From the NCBI GenBank assembly GCA_032358165.1, contig JAALGY010000053.1, positions 1,798,001 to 1,862,000 of the forward strand: a stretch of DNA of 64,000 nucleotides, read 5' to 3'. A program made the translations under genes and the position numbers. A model generated the notes under the pieces. It ran no database searches, was not told where the DNA came from, and saw only the letters and a list, made by a program, of their open reading frames with translations. This stretch comes from Diplosphaera chodatii. Taxonomy: Eukaryota > Chlorophyta > Trebouxiophyceae > Prasiolales > Stichococcaceae. Numbering within the stretch: the first letter of the stretch is position 1; the number at the start of each line of letters is the position of its first letter. This document shows, one piece after another, positions 40,601 to 53,515 of the stretch.

Positions 40601-43600
40601 CGAAGGACTCGATGCCGTATGGTGCAGCCGCCTCAGCCAGTGCCGCCACTGTGAGCGCTGTGATCGTCTTGACCTGATCGCATCAGATGCAACAGCACAG
40701 CATCAGACCATGGCCACATGTGGCAGCAGGTTGGAAACATGGAAGTACTCACAGAGCAGCGGTGCTTGCAGATGCATGCGTAAATTCTTAATCTTGCACG
40801 AAGCAGACCTTCTGGTTCTCATCCGTCAGCCCGTGCTTCACGATGTCAACAAGCGCCTTCAGGTGTGGGAGGACGGCACAGCCCAGCAGGATGGCAATCT
40901 GCTGCACGATCTTGATGCCTGTATGCCTTGCCTGCAGACATGCACGCAGTCACAAGGGGTCACACGCCTTGCACTTGCAAGCAGTCTGCAGCATACAGGA
41001 TGCAGCAGGACAGTCAATGGCAACGAGTAATCAAAGTGCACAGCGAGGCAGATGACCTTGCCATGCAGTCGTGAGCCGAATCTCACCTGCCAGGACTTTT
41101 TGGACTGGCACACGGCCTTCAGGAAGGGCAGCAGCGCGGGGATGCCGAGCGCGGATGCCACAACTGAGAAGGCGCGAGCGGTGGTGTTCCGCACATACTC
41201 ATCGATGTTGTCGATGTCTGGCCGCATTGCTGCAATCATCGTCGCCAGGCCTGCTGCCTTCGACAAGTTGGCAATAATCTCGCGGCCCTGCAGCGGCACC
41301 AGTCAATATTGTGTGAAAGCCGCGATGCTGCCCTGGATGGTGATAGCACACAGAGCACAGGCACCCCATATGGCACACGTATTCAGATGGCGATGAGTCA
41401 GCTCGCAATGTCAAACGTGGGTCAGAAGCAGCCAGCAGGAAACAAATACCTCGACACGTGCATAGTAGTCCTCGTCAATGAGCAGCGGCTCGATGACCAC
41501 CAGAATTTTGTGTACGAATGGCCGCACGAGCTCATCCAGCTTATACAGGATGCGGTCAATGACCTGCACATCAGAAAGAACAGCCAGGCCTCAGACCACC
41601 ACACCAGATCACTTTCGAAGTACTGGCCTCGATTATGAATGATGCAGGGTGGCAGGACGACAGAAGCGCAGTCCTGGGCAGGTGCAGGTGTGCTCGTGTG
41701 CAGTGGCGACCACACCTTGACGAGCAGATGGCGCTCTTGGTCCTCCAGGGTGGGTGACATGAGCAGCGGAAGGATCTGGTTGAACAGGGCCTCGGCACCA
41801 AAGTCCCGCGCCTTGTCCGTCAGCTGCCGCAGCGCAGACTTGCGCTGCGGCGGCGTGCCGTTCTTCACCTTCAGGAGCAGCTTCATGATCTTGCGCTCCT
41901 TCAGCTCCTCCTGGGTCAGCTCCTCATCCTCCACATCCTGCAGCGCAGCAATCGGCTGTCAGCATGACAGCCATGAGAGATTGGGAGGAAACACCAACAT
42001 TCCTGCATCACCCGCTGTTGATTTCAGTGGTGCACCCTGCACCACTGATACAAGCGGCTGCCAGGTAAGGATAGAGCACACAAAGAGGTCACCGATCACA
42101 GCTCGACATAGTTGGGCAGTTGCAACACATTTCCTGCAAGTTGAGTCCTGCGCACCTTCAGGAGAGCGCCAAAGTACTGCTGGTCCTCAGGTTTCATGTC
42201 TGGCAGACCCTCCAACTGCTGCGGGACGTCGTACGTCTGCGATCGGTTCTCCTCAGGAATACTGTACATGGGCGTGCCGCCAAATGGTGTTGGCGTGGAC
42301 ATCAGCTTTCGAGCCGGGGTGCGGATGGGCGCATAGCCCTACAATTGGTGCAGGAACACCTCAAAGTCTGTGCATACTTTTACTGCAAGCGGCAAGCCTC
42401 AAGTATGCAAGGGGTGCTGCTAGCCCACATGACTTAGTACACAGTATGCCCCTGTGTGATGCATGTGCAATGCATGATGATCAGCATCTCTCACCGGTGG
42501 CTCTGGCATGATGCGGTAGCCCTCCTTCGGGATGATGGCATCCAACTCCTCGTCTGTCAAGGGCCGGTTGCGCTCATCCATCTCACGCTCCCACCGTGCC
42601 ATCTGGTACTGCTCTGCCGTCATTGGCACCTGCAGCCCAAGCATGCAAATCAGTGCACAGCAGCAACAATAGACCTTGGCAGGGCATCTCGACACCTTCA
42701 CAGTGCGATGTATGTTCAATGTGTGCTGCAGACCAGACTGGGCTGTCAGCGGCAGGAGCACCTTTGGCAGCTGGTTGACATCTGGCGTCTCCATGCCAAT
42801 GCCGCCGACTGGTGTCACACCAAAGGCGGGAGTGGCGCCGCCCCAGGCAGGCGTGGCTCCCAGGCCGGGCGTGGCACCGCCAGCAGCTGCGGCGCCCGCG
42901 GCCGGAGTCTCGTCCCACCGTGAGCGCTGCTTCTGGCCTGCTGCTCCGATGGCAGGCGTCTCGCCCGCAGCCCAGCCGGGAGTGGCGCCGCCATCCATCT
43001 GCAGACAGGAAACACCATGCCAAGTCACTCAACAGGCAGCACCACCAGTAGGCCGTGCACATTCAGCGAGAGATGCAGGCCAGTGGTATCTGTAATTGAT
43101 TGCAGCAGTGACGCTACTGACCCGGCCGGGCGTCGGGGTTTCGTCCCAGCGGTTCTTCCGGCCAGGGGTCGCCCCATCTGCACGCCCTGGAGTAGCGTCC
43201 CAGCGGCTGCCAGCTCCCGGGGTCTGGTCCCACCGCCCGGGCGTGGCCTCTGTCGCCGGCCCTGGCGTGGCGTCCCACCGGCTCACGGAGGGTGTCGCCT
43301 CCACTGCGTCCCAGTCTGACACCTTTGCCTTCTTCCTGCAGCATCGTCAGCTGGGTGGTCAGCAGCAGCCGGCAATGTACCATGGTCAAGGCATGAGGTT
43401 GGCTGGCATTTCTCCATCGGCAAACCTTTTGCCATCAGCAGCATGAAAGCATCGGACAACACCCTGCTCTTGAAACTCCTTCGACACAGGAGGACATCGA
43501 AGCACGAACTCACTCGGCGGGTGCGCTCTGGTCCCAGCGATTACGCCGCTTCTCGCCGACCGGCGCAGGCGCAGCGGGCTGTGCCATGCCAGACGCCTTG

Positions 43601-44550
43601 GTTGGCTTATCCGTGTCCAGCGCCTGCTGCGCCAGCTCTTCTGCCTGCTTCTGCTGGTTGACGATGTTCTGCAGCAGAGGGTTGCAAGCATCAGACACCC
43701 AGACAGATTCTTGCAGGGTGGAAGCTGCTACTTGGCACAGGGCTGGAGCGGGACGGCCGTGTGTGCAGAGGCTGGCACGCTGCTGCAGGCAGCCTGAGCA
43801 CCTGCAGCGTGTTGTCCCGCTCCCTGGCAACCTGCGCCTCCCGCATGCGGTCCGCATAGGTGCTGACCCTCGCGTCCGGCGTCTGGTCACCCATCGCAAA
43901 GGCGTCATTGCGTGCCGGCGAGATCATGCGCGCCAGCCGCCGCTTGCGGTAGTCGTCCTCGCGGTCTGCGATGCGTCGGCCTTGGTTGAGGGCTGCGTCC
44001 TGCACATGTGTGATGACCCCGTGTTCAATGGTGGCTGCGGCATCAACTGCGATTGCACAGTGTTGTGATTGGACGTCCCACGAAGGTTGGCTGGGCTGGC
44101 CAGCGCCCCTGAGGGACAACAGACAGGCATAAGCAGGCACACTGGCCTCAAACGGAACAGCTGCACTGCTAGCACACACCTGCTCGGCCGCATCACCCTC
44201 CATAGGCACATCCTCCATAATCTTCTTCGGGGCCGTATACTGCATGCGCCTGCACCAACGACGCATCCAGCTTACAGTGCAGTTCCATCTTGCAGTTGCA
44301 GGCGCAGGCAGCACCAGCGTGCATGGTGTGCCATACATGTGCGCATGTTTCAGCGCATGGAGCAGCGGGCGCACCTCGCCAGCGCCTGTTCCCGCTCATC
44401 CTGCTCATCATCCTCCCCAACCCCGATGGACTGCGTGTAGCCAGCGAAACGGTCGCTGCCGCCATCATACAGCTCTTTGTCGTAGGCGATGCCTGTGAGT
44501 GACACGCCCTGCTCGCGCTGCTCGCCGTTGGCCTGCTCGGGGCCCGCCAT
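37691..44550 (-). CDS. SF3B1: Splicing factor 3B subunit 1 (SF3B1/SF3b155)
   Basis: Core U2 snRNP protein that clamps the branch-site helix. N-terminal exons carry [20 protein letters not shown] (about 44480), [19 protein letters not shown] (about 43960-43900), EKRRNRWDQ, and many RWD-TPG repeats phosphorylated in other species ([26 protein letters not shown] at 43320-43110; more at 42970-42780). The [20 protein letters not shown] to [13 protein letters not shown] region (about 42620-42490) is next. Then come the U2AF/p14-contacting linker ([14 protein letters not shown]) and the HEAT-repeat superhelix from [20 protein letters not shown] (about 41940) to [18 protein letters not shown], stop at 37691. 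Large HEAT exons lie at 39970-39160. The first Met used is 44550; 44652 is an in-frame alternative. The gene is divergent from plastid UMP kinase. Confidence 0.95.
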
Positions 44551-44932
44551 GCCCACGGCCGGCAGTCCCACAAGGCGGCCGAACGGCCCACTAGCAGACC
44601 TCCAGTCGCTGCTGCAATGAGACTGCCCAACCTGTGTGCCCAAGAGTGGCAAGCTACACGCTCACTGCCCGCCTTCCCCCACAACACCCCCGTGCAGGCT
44701 CAAATGCGTGGTGTTTCGTCGAAAAGTATGGTCGTTGTTGAAACTACCATGCACAAAGGAACATGCACAGTGCAAGCTTGGCCAACACTACCTTCGCATT
44801 AGCGAGCACCTAATCCAACTACCTGCGCATTGTTGCACTCGAAGTTTGCCGCTGGCGTGCTGAGTGCTCAATGGTCGCATTTGCAGGCGCTGGAGCGCAA
44901 GTCCGAGCGCCAGTCCCTTCCAGCCCAGCAGG
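44551..44932. other. Divergent intergenic region (SF3B1 / UMP kinase)
   Basis: About 300-380 bases shared between two divergent start regions. No further gene seen. Confidence 0.5.
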
Positions 44933-46459
44933 ATGCTCTGCAACGTGTTTGCCGAGGCGTTTCGTTCACAACAACTTCGCGCAACAGCAGCCGTCCGGCA
45001 CCCTGTCGTGCCAGCGGCGCGGGCAGCGCCCTCTGCGGCGGCACAGTGCACTCGTGACCCGCTGAGTTGCGCAAGCAGTCAGCTGCCATGCTGCATGCTC
45101 AGCACGCCGGCATCGCAGTTGACAACACGGCAACAGCGGCAGCACGTGCTCCGACGAATGCCGGTCTGTGGCGCTCAGGTGGCCAATGGCGCTGCTGAAC
45201 GTCCCAGGTGGACCTATTGTCTGTGTGAGAAGCGGACCGAGAGAAGTGGATGGCTGTTTCAGTGCCAAGTTCGATGCTGTACTCATCACACAACACAAAG
45301 GCCAGCTTGAAAACCACGTGGATATACTCGGCGTCGCCCGACACGGTCTTTTAGACAAGATCTGGCTTACAATTGAACAGTCGCATGACTGCAGGCGGGT
45401 AATGCTAAAGGTAAGCGGTGAGGCGCTGCAGGGCAGTGTGGGCTTTGGCATCGATCCACAGGTGGGGCCCCAATGGGATGTGCAACACACACCCACTGAA
45501 CGTGCGGTCACAGTGCACGCTTGGTGCTGGTTTGCGACAAACCAGCTGAGCATGCCAGAACGTGCCTGGTGACGCCATGTAGGTGCTGAACTCCGTTGCC
45601 ACGGAGGTGGCAAATGCGTCAGGGCAGGGCATCGAGGTGGCGATCGTGGTGGGCGGGGGCAACTATTTCCGTGGTGCCAACGCCTGGGAGGGCCTGGACC
45701 GCGCGACGGCAGACAACATGGGCATGCTTGCGACGTGCATGAATGCCATCTGCCTGCAGGTCAGTGCCTGCAAGGACCAAGCATCAGACTCAGGACTGGT
45801 GGGGCCTGGGTGTTCATCCTCACCATTGCATTCTGGCGCGCATGTGTACCTAGCCAATCCACTGCCGCTCTCGATGCCCAAGATGCTGACGTGGACCATG
45901 GACTGTGCAGGCTGCACTGGACCACCTGGGGGTGGAGACCCGCGTGCAGACAGCCATCGACATGCAGAAGGTGGCGGAGCCGTACATCAGGCGGCGCGCA
46001 ATCCGCCACTTGGAGCGCGGCCGCGTGGTCATCTTCGGTGCCGGCACCGGCAACCCCTTCTTCACGACAGACACAGCCGCAGCGCTGCGGGCGGCAGAGA
46101 TCGACGCGCACGTGTTCCTGAAGGCCACCAAGGTGGATGGTGTGTACGACTGCGATCCCATGAAGTACCCGGACGCGAAGCTGCACCGAGCGCTTTCCTA
46201 CGCCGACGTGCGCGCGCACAACCTGGCGGTCATGGACGACACCGCCATCACGCTGTGCAAGGAGAACGAGATCCCGGTGTGCGTGTTCAACCTGAACACC
46301 CCCGGCAACATCCTGAAGGCGCTGCTGGGCGACCCCACCATCGGCACCACGGTCACATCGGGCACTGGCAGCGACAGCCTGGCGGCAGTGGTGCTCAATG
46401 GCAGCAACGGCAGCGGCTCCGCTTCAAATCAGCAGCTGGCGTACTTCAGCGAGGGGTGA
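44933..46459 (+). CDS. pyrH: Plastid UMP kinase, bacterial PyrH type
   Basis: Phosphorylates UMP to UDP. It is of the bacterial amino-acid-kinase fold, not the eukaryotic UMP/CMP kinase; the Arabidopsis counterpart (PUMPKIN) works in plastids. The leader from [15 protein letters not shown] is Arg/Ala-rich. Core exons: [13 protein letters not shown] (about 45395-45462), then [20 protein letters not shown] with [11 protein letters not shown] (ending about 45760). The long final exon (from about 45904) has [35 protein letters not shown] and [16 protein letters not shown], ending at 46459. All substrate-loop motifs are present. The middle leader exons were not resolved and the start could be 44864. 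A Gly/Ser/Asn-rich tail extends beyond the usual bacterial end. Confidence 0.92.
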
Positions 46460-47313
46460 ACGTAGTCATACACCATTGAAGGCAAACACTATTTTGTTGT
46501 GACTGTAGCATAGCACAGGCTGCGCAGGCAGCCCTTGCAAGCACAACTTTTTCAAGGTGACTGATGGAGGATTGTAGCAACAACAACACAGCGGTTACAG
46601 CAGCGTTGACGCTGAACAGCAAGCAAACGATTCGATTGTCAGAAACAGAACATAGGATTTTGTATACAGGGCACCGTCAGAGTATGCATGTACCGGTACT
46701 GGGTACCAACTCACCATAGACTGGTTGAAGCGGAAGTAACATTGCTGCGCTCTAAGCTGTGTAGTTTGCATCCTGCAGCTGTCATGCATCACACAGACAC
46801 TAAAACCATGTCCTCTCATGACCCGCAAGTGAAACGAGCGTTGCAGTTTGCCTCTGGTGTTTTGGTCACCACATGGCTGTTGCAAGGCTGCTGCAATGGC
46901 GCTGCTGCTGCTTCTTACTTCTGTGCCTGCACTCACTTGCTCGACTCGACATCGGCAGACGGCAGATGCGAACTGCCCTCACTCTCCAACAGTTCCAGCA
47001 GAAGAGAACTTGCCAATAGAAGCGCCACACCAGACGTTTGATTCCCATTGAAGTTTCGAAGGCCAGCACTCCTCTGCAGATCACACCACCCTCCAGCAGT
47101 GTGATCCGCTTAAAGCGAGACTCTGTGTAGGCTGAGGCGCAAATCAGACTACAGTCCGTGTTGCTTTCACAGTGCCATGAACAATGATTTCAGCGCTCTG
47201 AGCTAGGCACTGGTGCCTGCACCAGGTGCTGACGCTGCAGCGTCCAGATCAGCAGAGGATCAGAGGTGTCAAACAACTTGGCATTGACTCATCAATCAAG
47301 CAACTGCAGCAAA
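46460..47313. other. Intergenic: UMP kinase 3' UTR and CTNNBL1 upstream
   Basis: 850 bases with no supported gene. Reading frames lack coding character. Confidence 0.5.
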
Positions 47314-50300
47314 TATGGCTGGCAGGGAGGCGCAGGCGCCAACAGCCGTGCTGCAGGCCGCGCTCAGCCGCTTTCATGAGACGGCTGCGGCTGTGGCGCA
47401 ACCACCAGCAGGAGCAGAGGTTCAGCCCTACATCGCAGCTGCGACGTTCAAGGGCGCAAGGCCAGGATATTACTTCGGCAATGGCTCATCAGGCGTTGGG
47501 TGAGCGGACCTCGCACCATCACAATAGATGCAGCATGCTTCACCGGACGGCATGCATCTCTGTCACATGCCTCAGAGTGGAACGAGGGGTGCATCACTTC
47601 AGGTACTATCGTGACCCAGAACAGCCAGCACCAGCAGCAGAGGACACGGGTGACGATACAGAATCGGCGGGACCGCAGCGCGTGGTCCTGGACCCGGAGG
47701 CACTGCTCCGGGAAGCGGAGGAAGCCGTTGACAATCTCGATGAGGTGACGCTTGCCACCAGCACTTTTGGCAGATCTGCTTGAGCAGATGCGTTAATTCA
47801 AGGCTACGCTGTAGCTGGCCTATGAGTGTACGTATCGATCTGGTTCTGCATCTGTTGTGCACGGCCGTTCTGATTGGACCACTCAACTGAGCGCACGTGT
47901 GCAGATTGGGCTGCTGGACCTGAAGGGTCTGCGGCGGCTCATCAACCTTTTCGAACGACAGGTTCGGTGACGTGCTGCAGCTGTCCGCTCAGCTGCTACG
48001 CCGGCTGAATATGGCAGCTCTTCATGACTCCTACAGGCTGGGAGCTGATCTATCACATGTGCCGTGTGTGTCCTACAAGCGCACAATGCACACGCAGTTC
48101 AAGAACAACATGGAGATGCGCATGAAGTACAGCGAGGAGCCCAGCAAGTTCATGGAGAGTGAGGTGGACCTTGACGATGCTGTGAAGCGCATGATGGTCA
48201 TCCCTGGCAGCCCGGAGCTGTACCCAGACTTTGCGCGCACCCAGGTGCACACCTGCTGCACGCTTTCCTCCCTGCGCACATCCTGGTGCACATGCAGGTA
48301 TTGTGTGTGCAGTTGCTGCCTTGCATCATCCAGGCAGGTGAAGGGCTTTGCCAACCCGTGTGCAACCACCTCGGAACATGTTCGGCATCGTGTGCCCGTG
48401 CAGGCATTCTCGGATCTGCTTGGGTTGCTGGGCCACGAGAATGCAGACATTGCAGCCGATGTGCTGGAGCTGTTCAAGGAGCTCACAGAAGAGGATGTTG
48501 TCCAAGATTCGGTAGAGCATTGCAGCAATTTTGCCGCATGCACTTTGGCTCTCTGGTTCTGCTTGGCTGTGCCTTCTGCTGCCATATCGTGGAATACCGC
48601 CCTGAGATGGGAGCTGCATCAGTGCAGGGTTTAGCAAATGGCAACGATACCAGTGCTGTCCTGCATGCAGGAAGAGGAGGCTATCGCGTTAGTGGAGGCC
48701 ATGCTGGACGCCAATGCGCTGGAGCTCCTGGTGCAGGTGCGCTGTGAAATTGTGTTTTGACTGCATCAAAGGCAGGGCCGCGCGTTGCAGGCGTGGTGTA
48801 TCAGGTGGTAAGCATGTGTCAACATTCCCTGCCTGTGCACTGCAGCGGCTGACATCACTGGATGAGAGCAACGACGAGGAGGCGGCGGCGGTGCACCACG
48901 TGCTGTCCATCTTCGAGAACATGATCGAGGTCAAGCCAGAGGTTGCCGAGATGGTGGTCGAGAACACCAAGGTGGCTCTGAAGTGCCCAAGCATGATGCT
49001 GCCCTGTTTGCATGAGCGGTTCCTCCAGCAGCTTCAATGCTCTGGTACTGTCTGTCACCTCCGTGTGATACAGAACATTTTTCGTCCAACCCTGGCACGT
49101 CACACATGCTGTAAAGCAGGTCTATGGTTGTGCAGCTGCTGCGGTGGATCCTGGGCAAGGTCAAGCAGCGTGGCGGCGAGGTGGACAGCAACAAGCAGTA
49201 CACCAGCGAGCTGTTGGCCATCCTGATGCAGCACTCTGAGAAGAACCAGACGCGGCTGGGTGACGCCAATGGCATCGACACCATCCTGCAAGCCATAGCT
49301 TACTACAAGAAGAGGTGCGGGCAGTGAGTTGTCAACAGCTCGACCTTAAGTGCATGCAATACAATGCAGCGCCATAGCAGCCGAATCACGTTCACACGCA
49401 CATCGATATCTGCTGGGATGACGTTACCTTCACTGGGCACAGGGACCCAAAGACATCAGACGAGGAGGAGTATCTGGAGAACCTCTTTGACACACTGTGC
49501 ACCTGCCTGATGCAACCCTCAACACGCACACTGTTCTTCCAGGCAGAAGGTGTGCAGCTCTGGACCACTTTGCACCATGTGGAGCATGGCCCAGTGGATC
49601 CTACCTCACAGAAGTGCAGGCTGCTCAAATGCTGCAGCACCACGAAGAGCCTTGAGGCTGTGGCATCGCTCATAATGCAGGCGTGGAGCTGATGGCGATC
49701 ATCTTGAAGCAGAAGCGGCTCGCACGGCAGGGAGCCCTGAAGGCGCTGGACTTTGCCACCACCCGCTATGCGCCTGCCTGCGAGCGCCTCATCAACATGG
49801 CTGGCCTCAAGGTGTCGGGAGCTGTGCACTGTTGTGTAACAAGGCCAGCATAACGCCGGTATTGCAGCTCAGCTGCATCTGCTTTGTTTCTGTAGCTGGT
49901 GGTGGATTATGCACAGTTGCCAGCAATCCATGTTGTCATGCAGAGCCTGTTTGCCATCTTCATGGGGCGGTCCAAGCTGAAGCACCGCAAGCCTGACAGC
50001 ATGACGGTGGCGGAGGAGGAGCAGCGCGTCGTGTCTGTCATCACCAACCTGCTCACGGTGCGCTCGCTGTTGCTGCACTGACACGACGCTCACTCCGTCA
50101 CGTTTTGCTGTATGTGCACGCCTATCCTCCAGTTGCCCGGCAGCTTTTGGGCTGGTGACACGAACGTGGTGTGCTTGCTGTAGAACCTGGGCAGGGGCTC
50201 ACGGCGGGACCGCGTGGCTGCCAAGTTTGTGGAGTCGGAGTTCGAGAAGGTGGACCGCCTCATGGAGCTGTACACGGTATGCATGTTCAAGGGTGGGCTG

Positions 50301-51924
50301 TCACTGTTGCCGTGTGTTCACGCACATACCTCTCCGTGCAATTGACAGCAACCTGATGAGCAGCAGCTCATTGTACCTTGATGAGCACATCAAGCTCTGG
50401 CACAGCAGGACAACCTACCTGCCTGACTTGAGGCACATCATGTTGCAGAGTAAGCTACAAGCCCAAGCATCGTGTCATGCGTGCAGGAGTACCAGGGCCG
50501 GGTGGCGGCAGAGGAGCGGCGGCTGGCGACCAGCGGCGAGGAGTACACAGATGAGGACATGAGCCTGGCGCGCCTGGACGCCGGCTTGTATACCCTGCAG
50601 CAGGTGGGGCCATGCAGCTGTCCACTGTCGTCCTGCATGCAACGCCATGAATGCAGAGGGACTTGCATGCACCTTGTGGAACCGGCAATACGAAGCCTGA
50701 CTGGGTGTGCGCAGTGTGCGCTCATCATCGGCAACCTGTGGCTGGTGGGCGATGTGGGCATCCGAAAGCGCGTCCTGACGCTGCTGCATCAGCGCAGCCA
50801 GACGCTGGCCGACCTGCGGGCCGTGCTGAAGGAGCACCATGACACCCTTGGCGATGAAGGTGTCCTGGATCTGAAACACATGGCCGTGTTGATGCTCACT
50901 TGTGATGTGATGACCTGACCTGGTGGCTTGCGGAAACGTCGCTCGAATTGACTCAGCTGGTCTGCCACGGTGTCTCAAGCAGCAGCTGGTGCACATGTGC
51001 ATGCCCACAACCTGCTTGGCTGTGTACTCTCCACCACCCAAAGGCTTGGCGCACTGCAATCGGCTGCAGGGAAGCTGGCGGAGGACGAGAAGCAGAAGGT
51101 CAAGGTGCAGCGGGTGCTGATCGCAATGGGCGCGCAGCCAGAAGAGTTTGAGGAGGCACCTGAACAGGAAGCAGGCGACGGCGCCGTCGCCGCCAACGGC
51201 CTGCCAGACGAGTCTGCGCCGCCGCTCTCAGCAGCATATGGCGGTGTAGATGGAGACGTGAACATGGACGTCGACATGGATGCAGGTATGTGCCTGCATT
51301 GGCTGCCTGCAGTCGTTGCAGTCACAGTGCATGCCAGTCCAACTGCAACTGCATAGGAAATAGCAGATTCGCTCTGAACAGAGGCTGTGCTCTAAGCGCA
51401 GTCTGGGCGACCATGTCTGTGGTGCTGTGCTGCAGATGAGGCCGCAGCTGTGCAGCCGCCGGAGGCTGCAGGGCAGCCTGCTGCAGTTGAAGATGCTGCT
51501 GGCAGGCAGCCAGAAGCCGAGCACAGCGACCGCCACAGCAGGCGGTCGGCAGACGACAGGAAGCGGCATGGCAATGCAGAGGACAGGCGTGACAGGGACA
51601 GGGACAAAGATCGTGACAGGGGCAGCCACCGGGAGGGCGACAGGTGTGTTGACCAAGTCAGGGCAGATGTATGCCCGCCAGAGCTGCAGATCGGTGGTGC
51701 AGAACTGACCCGTGCACTGTGCTGCCAGTCAGCCTGCTCCTCCACATTCTGCCAAAATTATGGCTGCTCACGGCAACAGGGACAGGGAAGCAACGGACGG
51801 CGACAGAGATCGGGAGCGGGACGGGGCACGAGATAAGGACAAGGAGCGGAAGGAAAGGAAGGCGCACAAGGCGCACCGTGATCGTGATGAGCGCGAACAC
51901 AAACACAAGCGCCATAAGCACTAG
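47314..51924 (+). CDS. CTNNBL1: Beta-catenin-like protein 1 (CTNNBL1), Prp19-complex associated, with charged C-terminal tail
   Basis: ARM-repeat protein linked to the Prp19/CDC5L spliceosomal complex. Exon 1 (MAGREAQAPTAVLQAAL) ends in FKGARPGYYFGNGSSGVG and joins across an intron to YYRDPE. An acidic helix follows. Diagnostic segments come in order: IGLLDLKGLRRLINLF; KYSEEPSKFMESEVDLDDAV (about 48115-48180); LLGLLGHENADIAADVLELF; RLTSLDESNDEEAAAVHHVL with FENMIEVKPE; LLRWILGKVKQRGG; YTSELLAILMQHSEKNQTRL; EEYLENLFDTLCTCLMQ; KALDFATTRYAP; RDRVAAKFVESEFEKVDRLM; ARLDAGLYTLQQ. The animal protein ends soon after the last helix. Here an acidic linker and about 100 residues rich in Arg/Asp/Lys/Glu/His follow (51430-51924), ending HKHKRHKH. 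More than ten introns. Confidence 0.92.
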
Positions 51925-52226
51925 ATAGGGGGAAGTTGTTCCAGGCTCGCTGCAAACAGCCACCGAAGACTACGAGCCAAGTCAGCGCAACTTTCAGACA
52001 TGACGGTCTGTGATTTTCAACATCCATGAGCTGTGGACTGTCAGATCATCAACACACGAGGCGAGGCTTACAGGCGAAGAGGCTAGGGTGTGCACATCCG
52101 AAACGTTGCTAGGCGACACCAAACATTGTGAATGCAGTTTTGCTTCACAATGTGCCCGCAAATGCACTGAGTCTCGCACTCCACTCACTGACTCGAGCAC
52201 TGCCCGCCCTCTGACCCATGCTCTAC
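51925..52226. other. Convergent 3' intergenic region (CTNNBL1 / lumen protein)
   Basis: Only 3' UTR-like sequence seen. Confidence 0.5.
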
Positions 52227-53515
52227 TTAGACCATGTGCAGGCAGTGCTTGATGGACATGTCAAATCTGTCCATGCTGTCGCGGGTTGCCTGCATGCGCT
52301 CGTTCACCTTGCGTGCGGCCTTGTCATCCCCGTCCATTGCCGCCTCAAGAGCATCATCAAGCAGGTTGAAGCTCCTGTGCGTGCAATGCACTGAAGACTG
52401 TTGAGTCGTCTGCACTTCGGCAAAATTGAAGTGCCCGTCTCCAACCAAGTTGACACATTAGCAGAATTTACATATGAGATGTGTGTCACTGCTGGAGCAA
52501 CACCTGAGCAGTGACTGCAGCGAGGCATCTACTTCGTCGCGCAGCCCTGCCTCGTTGTCCCGCACCAGCTTGGTGACGTTCTTTGCAATTAGCCTGCATG
52601 CATGGCCACGCAACGGTGTGCTGACATTTGAGCCTGCATCCTGAATGAGACCCAACCGCATCAGCTTGCGCCTTAGCTCCTGTTTGGGACTGGCACCTGT
52701 AGGTGCAGGGGTCGACCAGCTGCGGAAACGATTCTTGAATGGACTGCTGGATGAGGGACGCCTTTGCATCCAGGGTTGCCGCCCCTCGGCTCTGCACCAG
52801 CATAAAAGCTTGTGTCTGGGAGATTCCATTGTATAATGACAGGACTTTCCAGCCGGTTTGAGCTGTGCAGGGCAACCTCACCTCGTACTGGTAGCAGTTG
52901 AACGATGCTGCTCGAAGCATGCTAAGGGCCGTCCGCCGTGTGGTTTCGTTCTGTGCGCTAGTCAGCAGATCTGCCGCTTCCTGTGCCAAGGATCACGATC
53001 TGACAGTCGCTCACGCTCATTTTAGCTGCCACATGCGCACTCGATTCGTGTGCTCATTCGCATTTGAAAAACACAAACCTACCTTCAGACGGCGCTGCCC
53101 CACGCCGATTGGTGCAATGGCGTAGATTTCCTGCCGGCTCTGCAGGAAGGTCCTGAGATCTGCACGCGGCACTTGATGAAATTAAAATGTAGCTGGGGTG
53201 TGGTCTTGGCGGAACGTCCATGCCACAGCCTCTTGCGCCTGGCAAGGACAGCTTTGAACAGACCCCGCTGGAGTCACCTGCATGTGCGGGCGCCAAGGGG
53301 TTTGCAGTGACCATAGCGGCCAGTGCTAGCATAAAGCTCCTCCTGGAACCCTCTGCACACTGTTGGCCGCCCGCCTGTGCGCGCAGTGGCTGGGAGATGC
53401 GCTGCCGTGCCGCAGGCTGACAGCTGCTGCGGAAAGCCGCGTGCCTCGTCTCAGCGTGCCTGAGCAAGTGCACATGTGGGGAGACATCGAACGCGCATCT
53501 CCCCGTCGGCGTCAT
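52227..53515 (-). CDS. Tat-type thylakoid-lumen protein of unknown function
   Basis: The first exon (MTPTGRCAFDVS, 53515) encodes an Arg/Ala/Ser-rich plastid leader followed by SRRSFMLALAAMVTANPLAP and AHA. That is a twin-arginine, hydrophobic core and AxA cleavage site as used for Tat import into the thylakoid lumen. The splice at AHA|D joins to DLRTFLQSRQEIYAIAPIG (ending VGQRRLK), then EAADLLTSAQNETTRRTALS and MLRAASFNCYQYE, then AKASLIQQSIQESFPQLVD, LIAKNVTKLVRDNEAGLRDE and SFNLLDDALEAAMDGDD. It ends IKHCLHMV with stop at 52227. The mature part is about 200 mostly helical residues, perhaps a helical bundle of PsbQ-like size, but I do not recognise the family. Divergent from LTV1. Confidence 0.72.
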
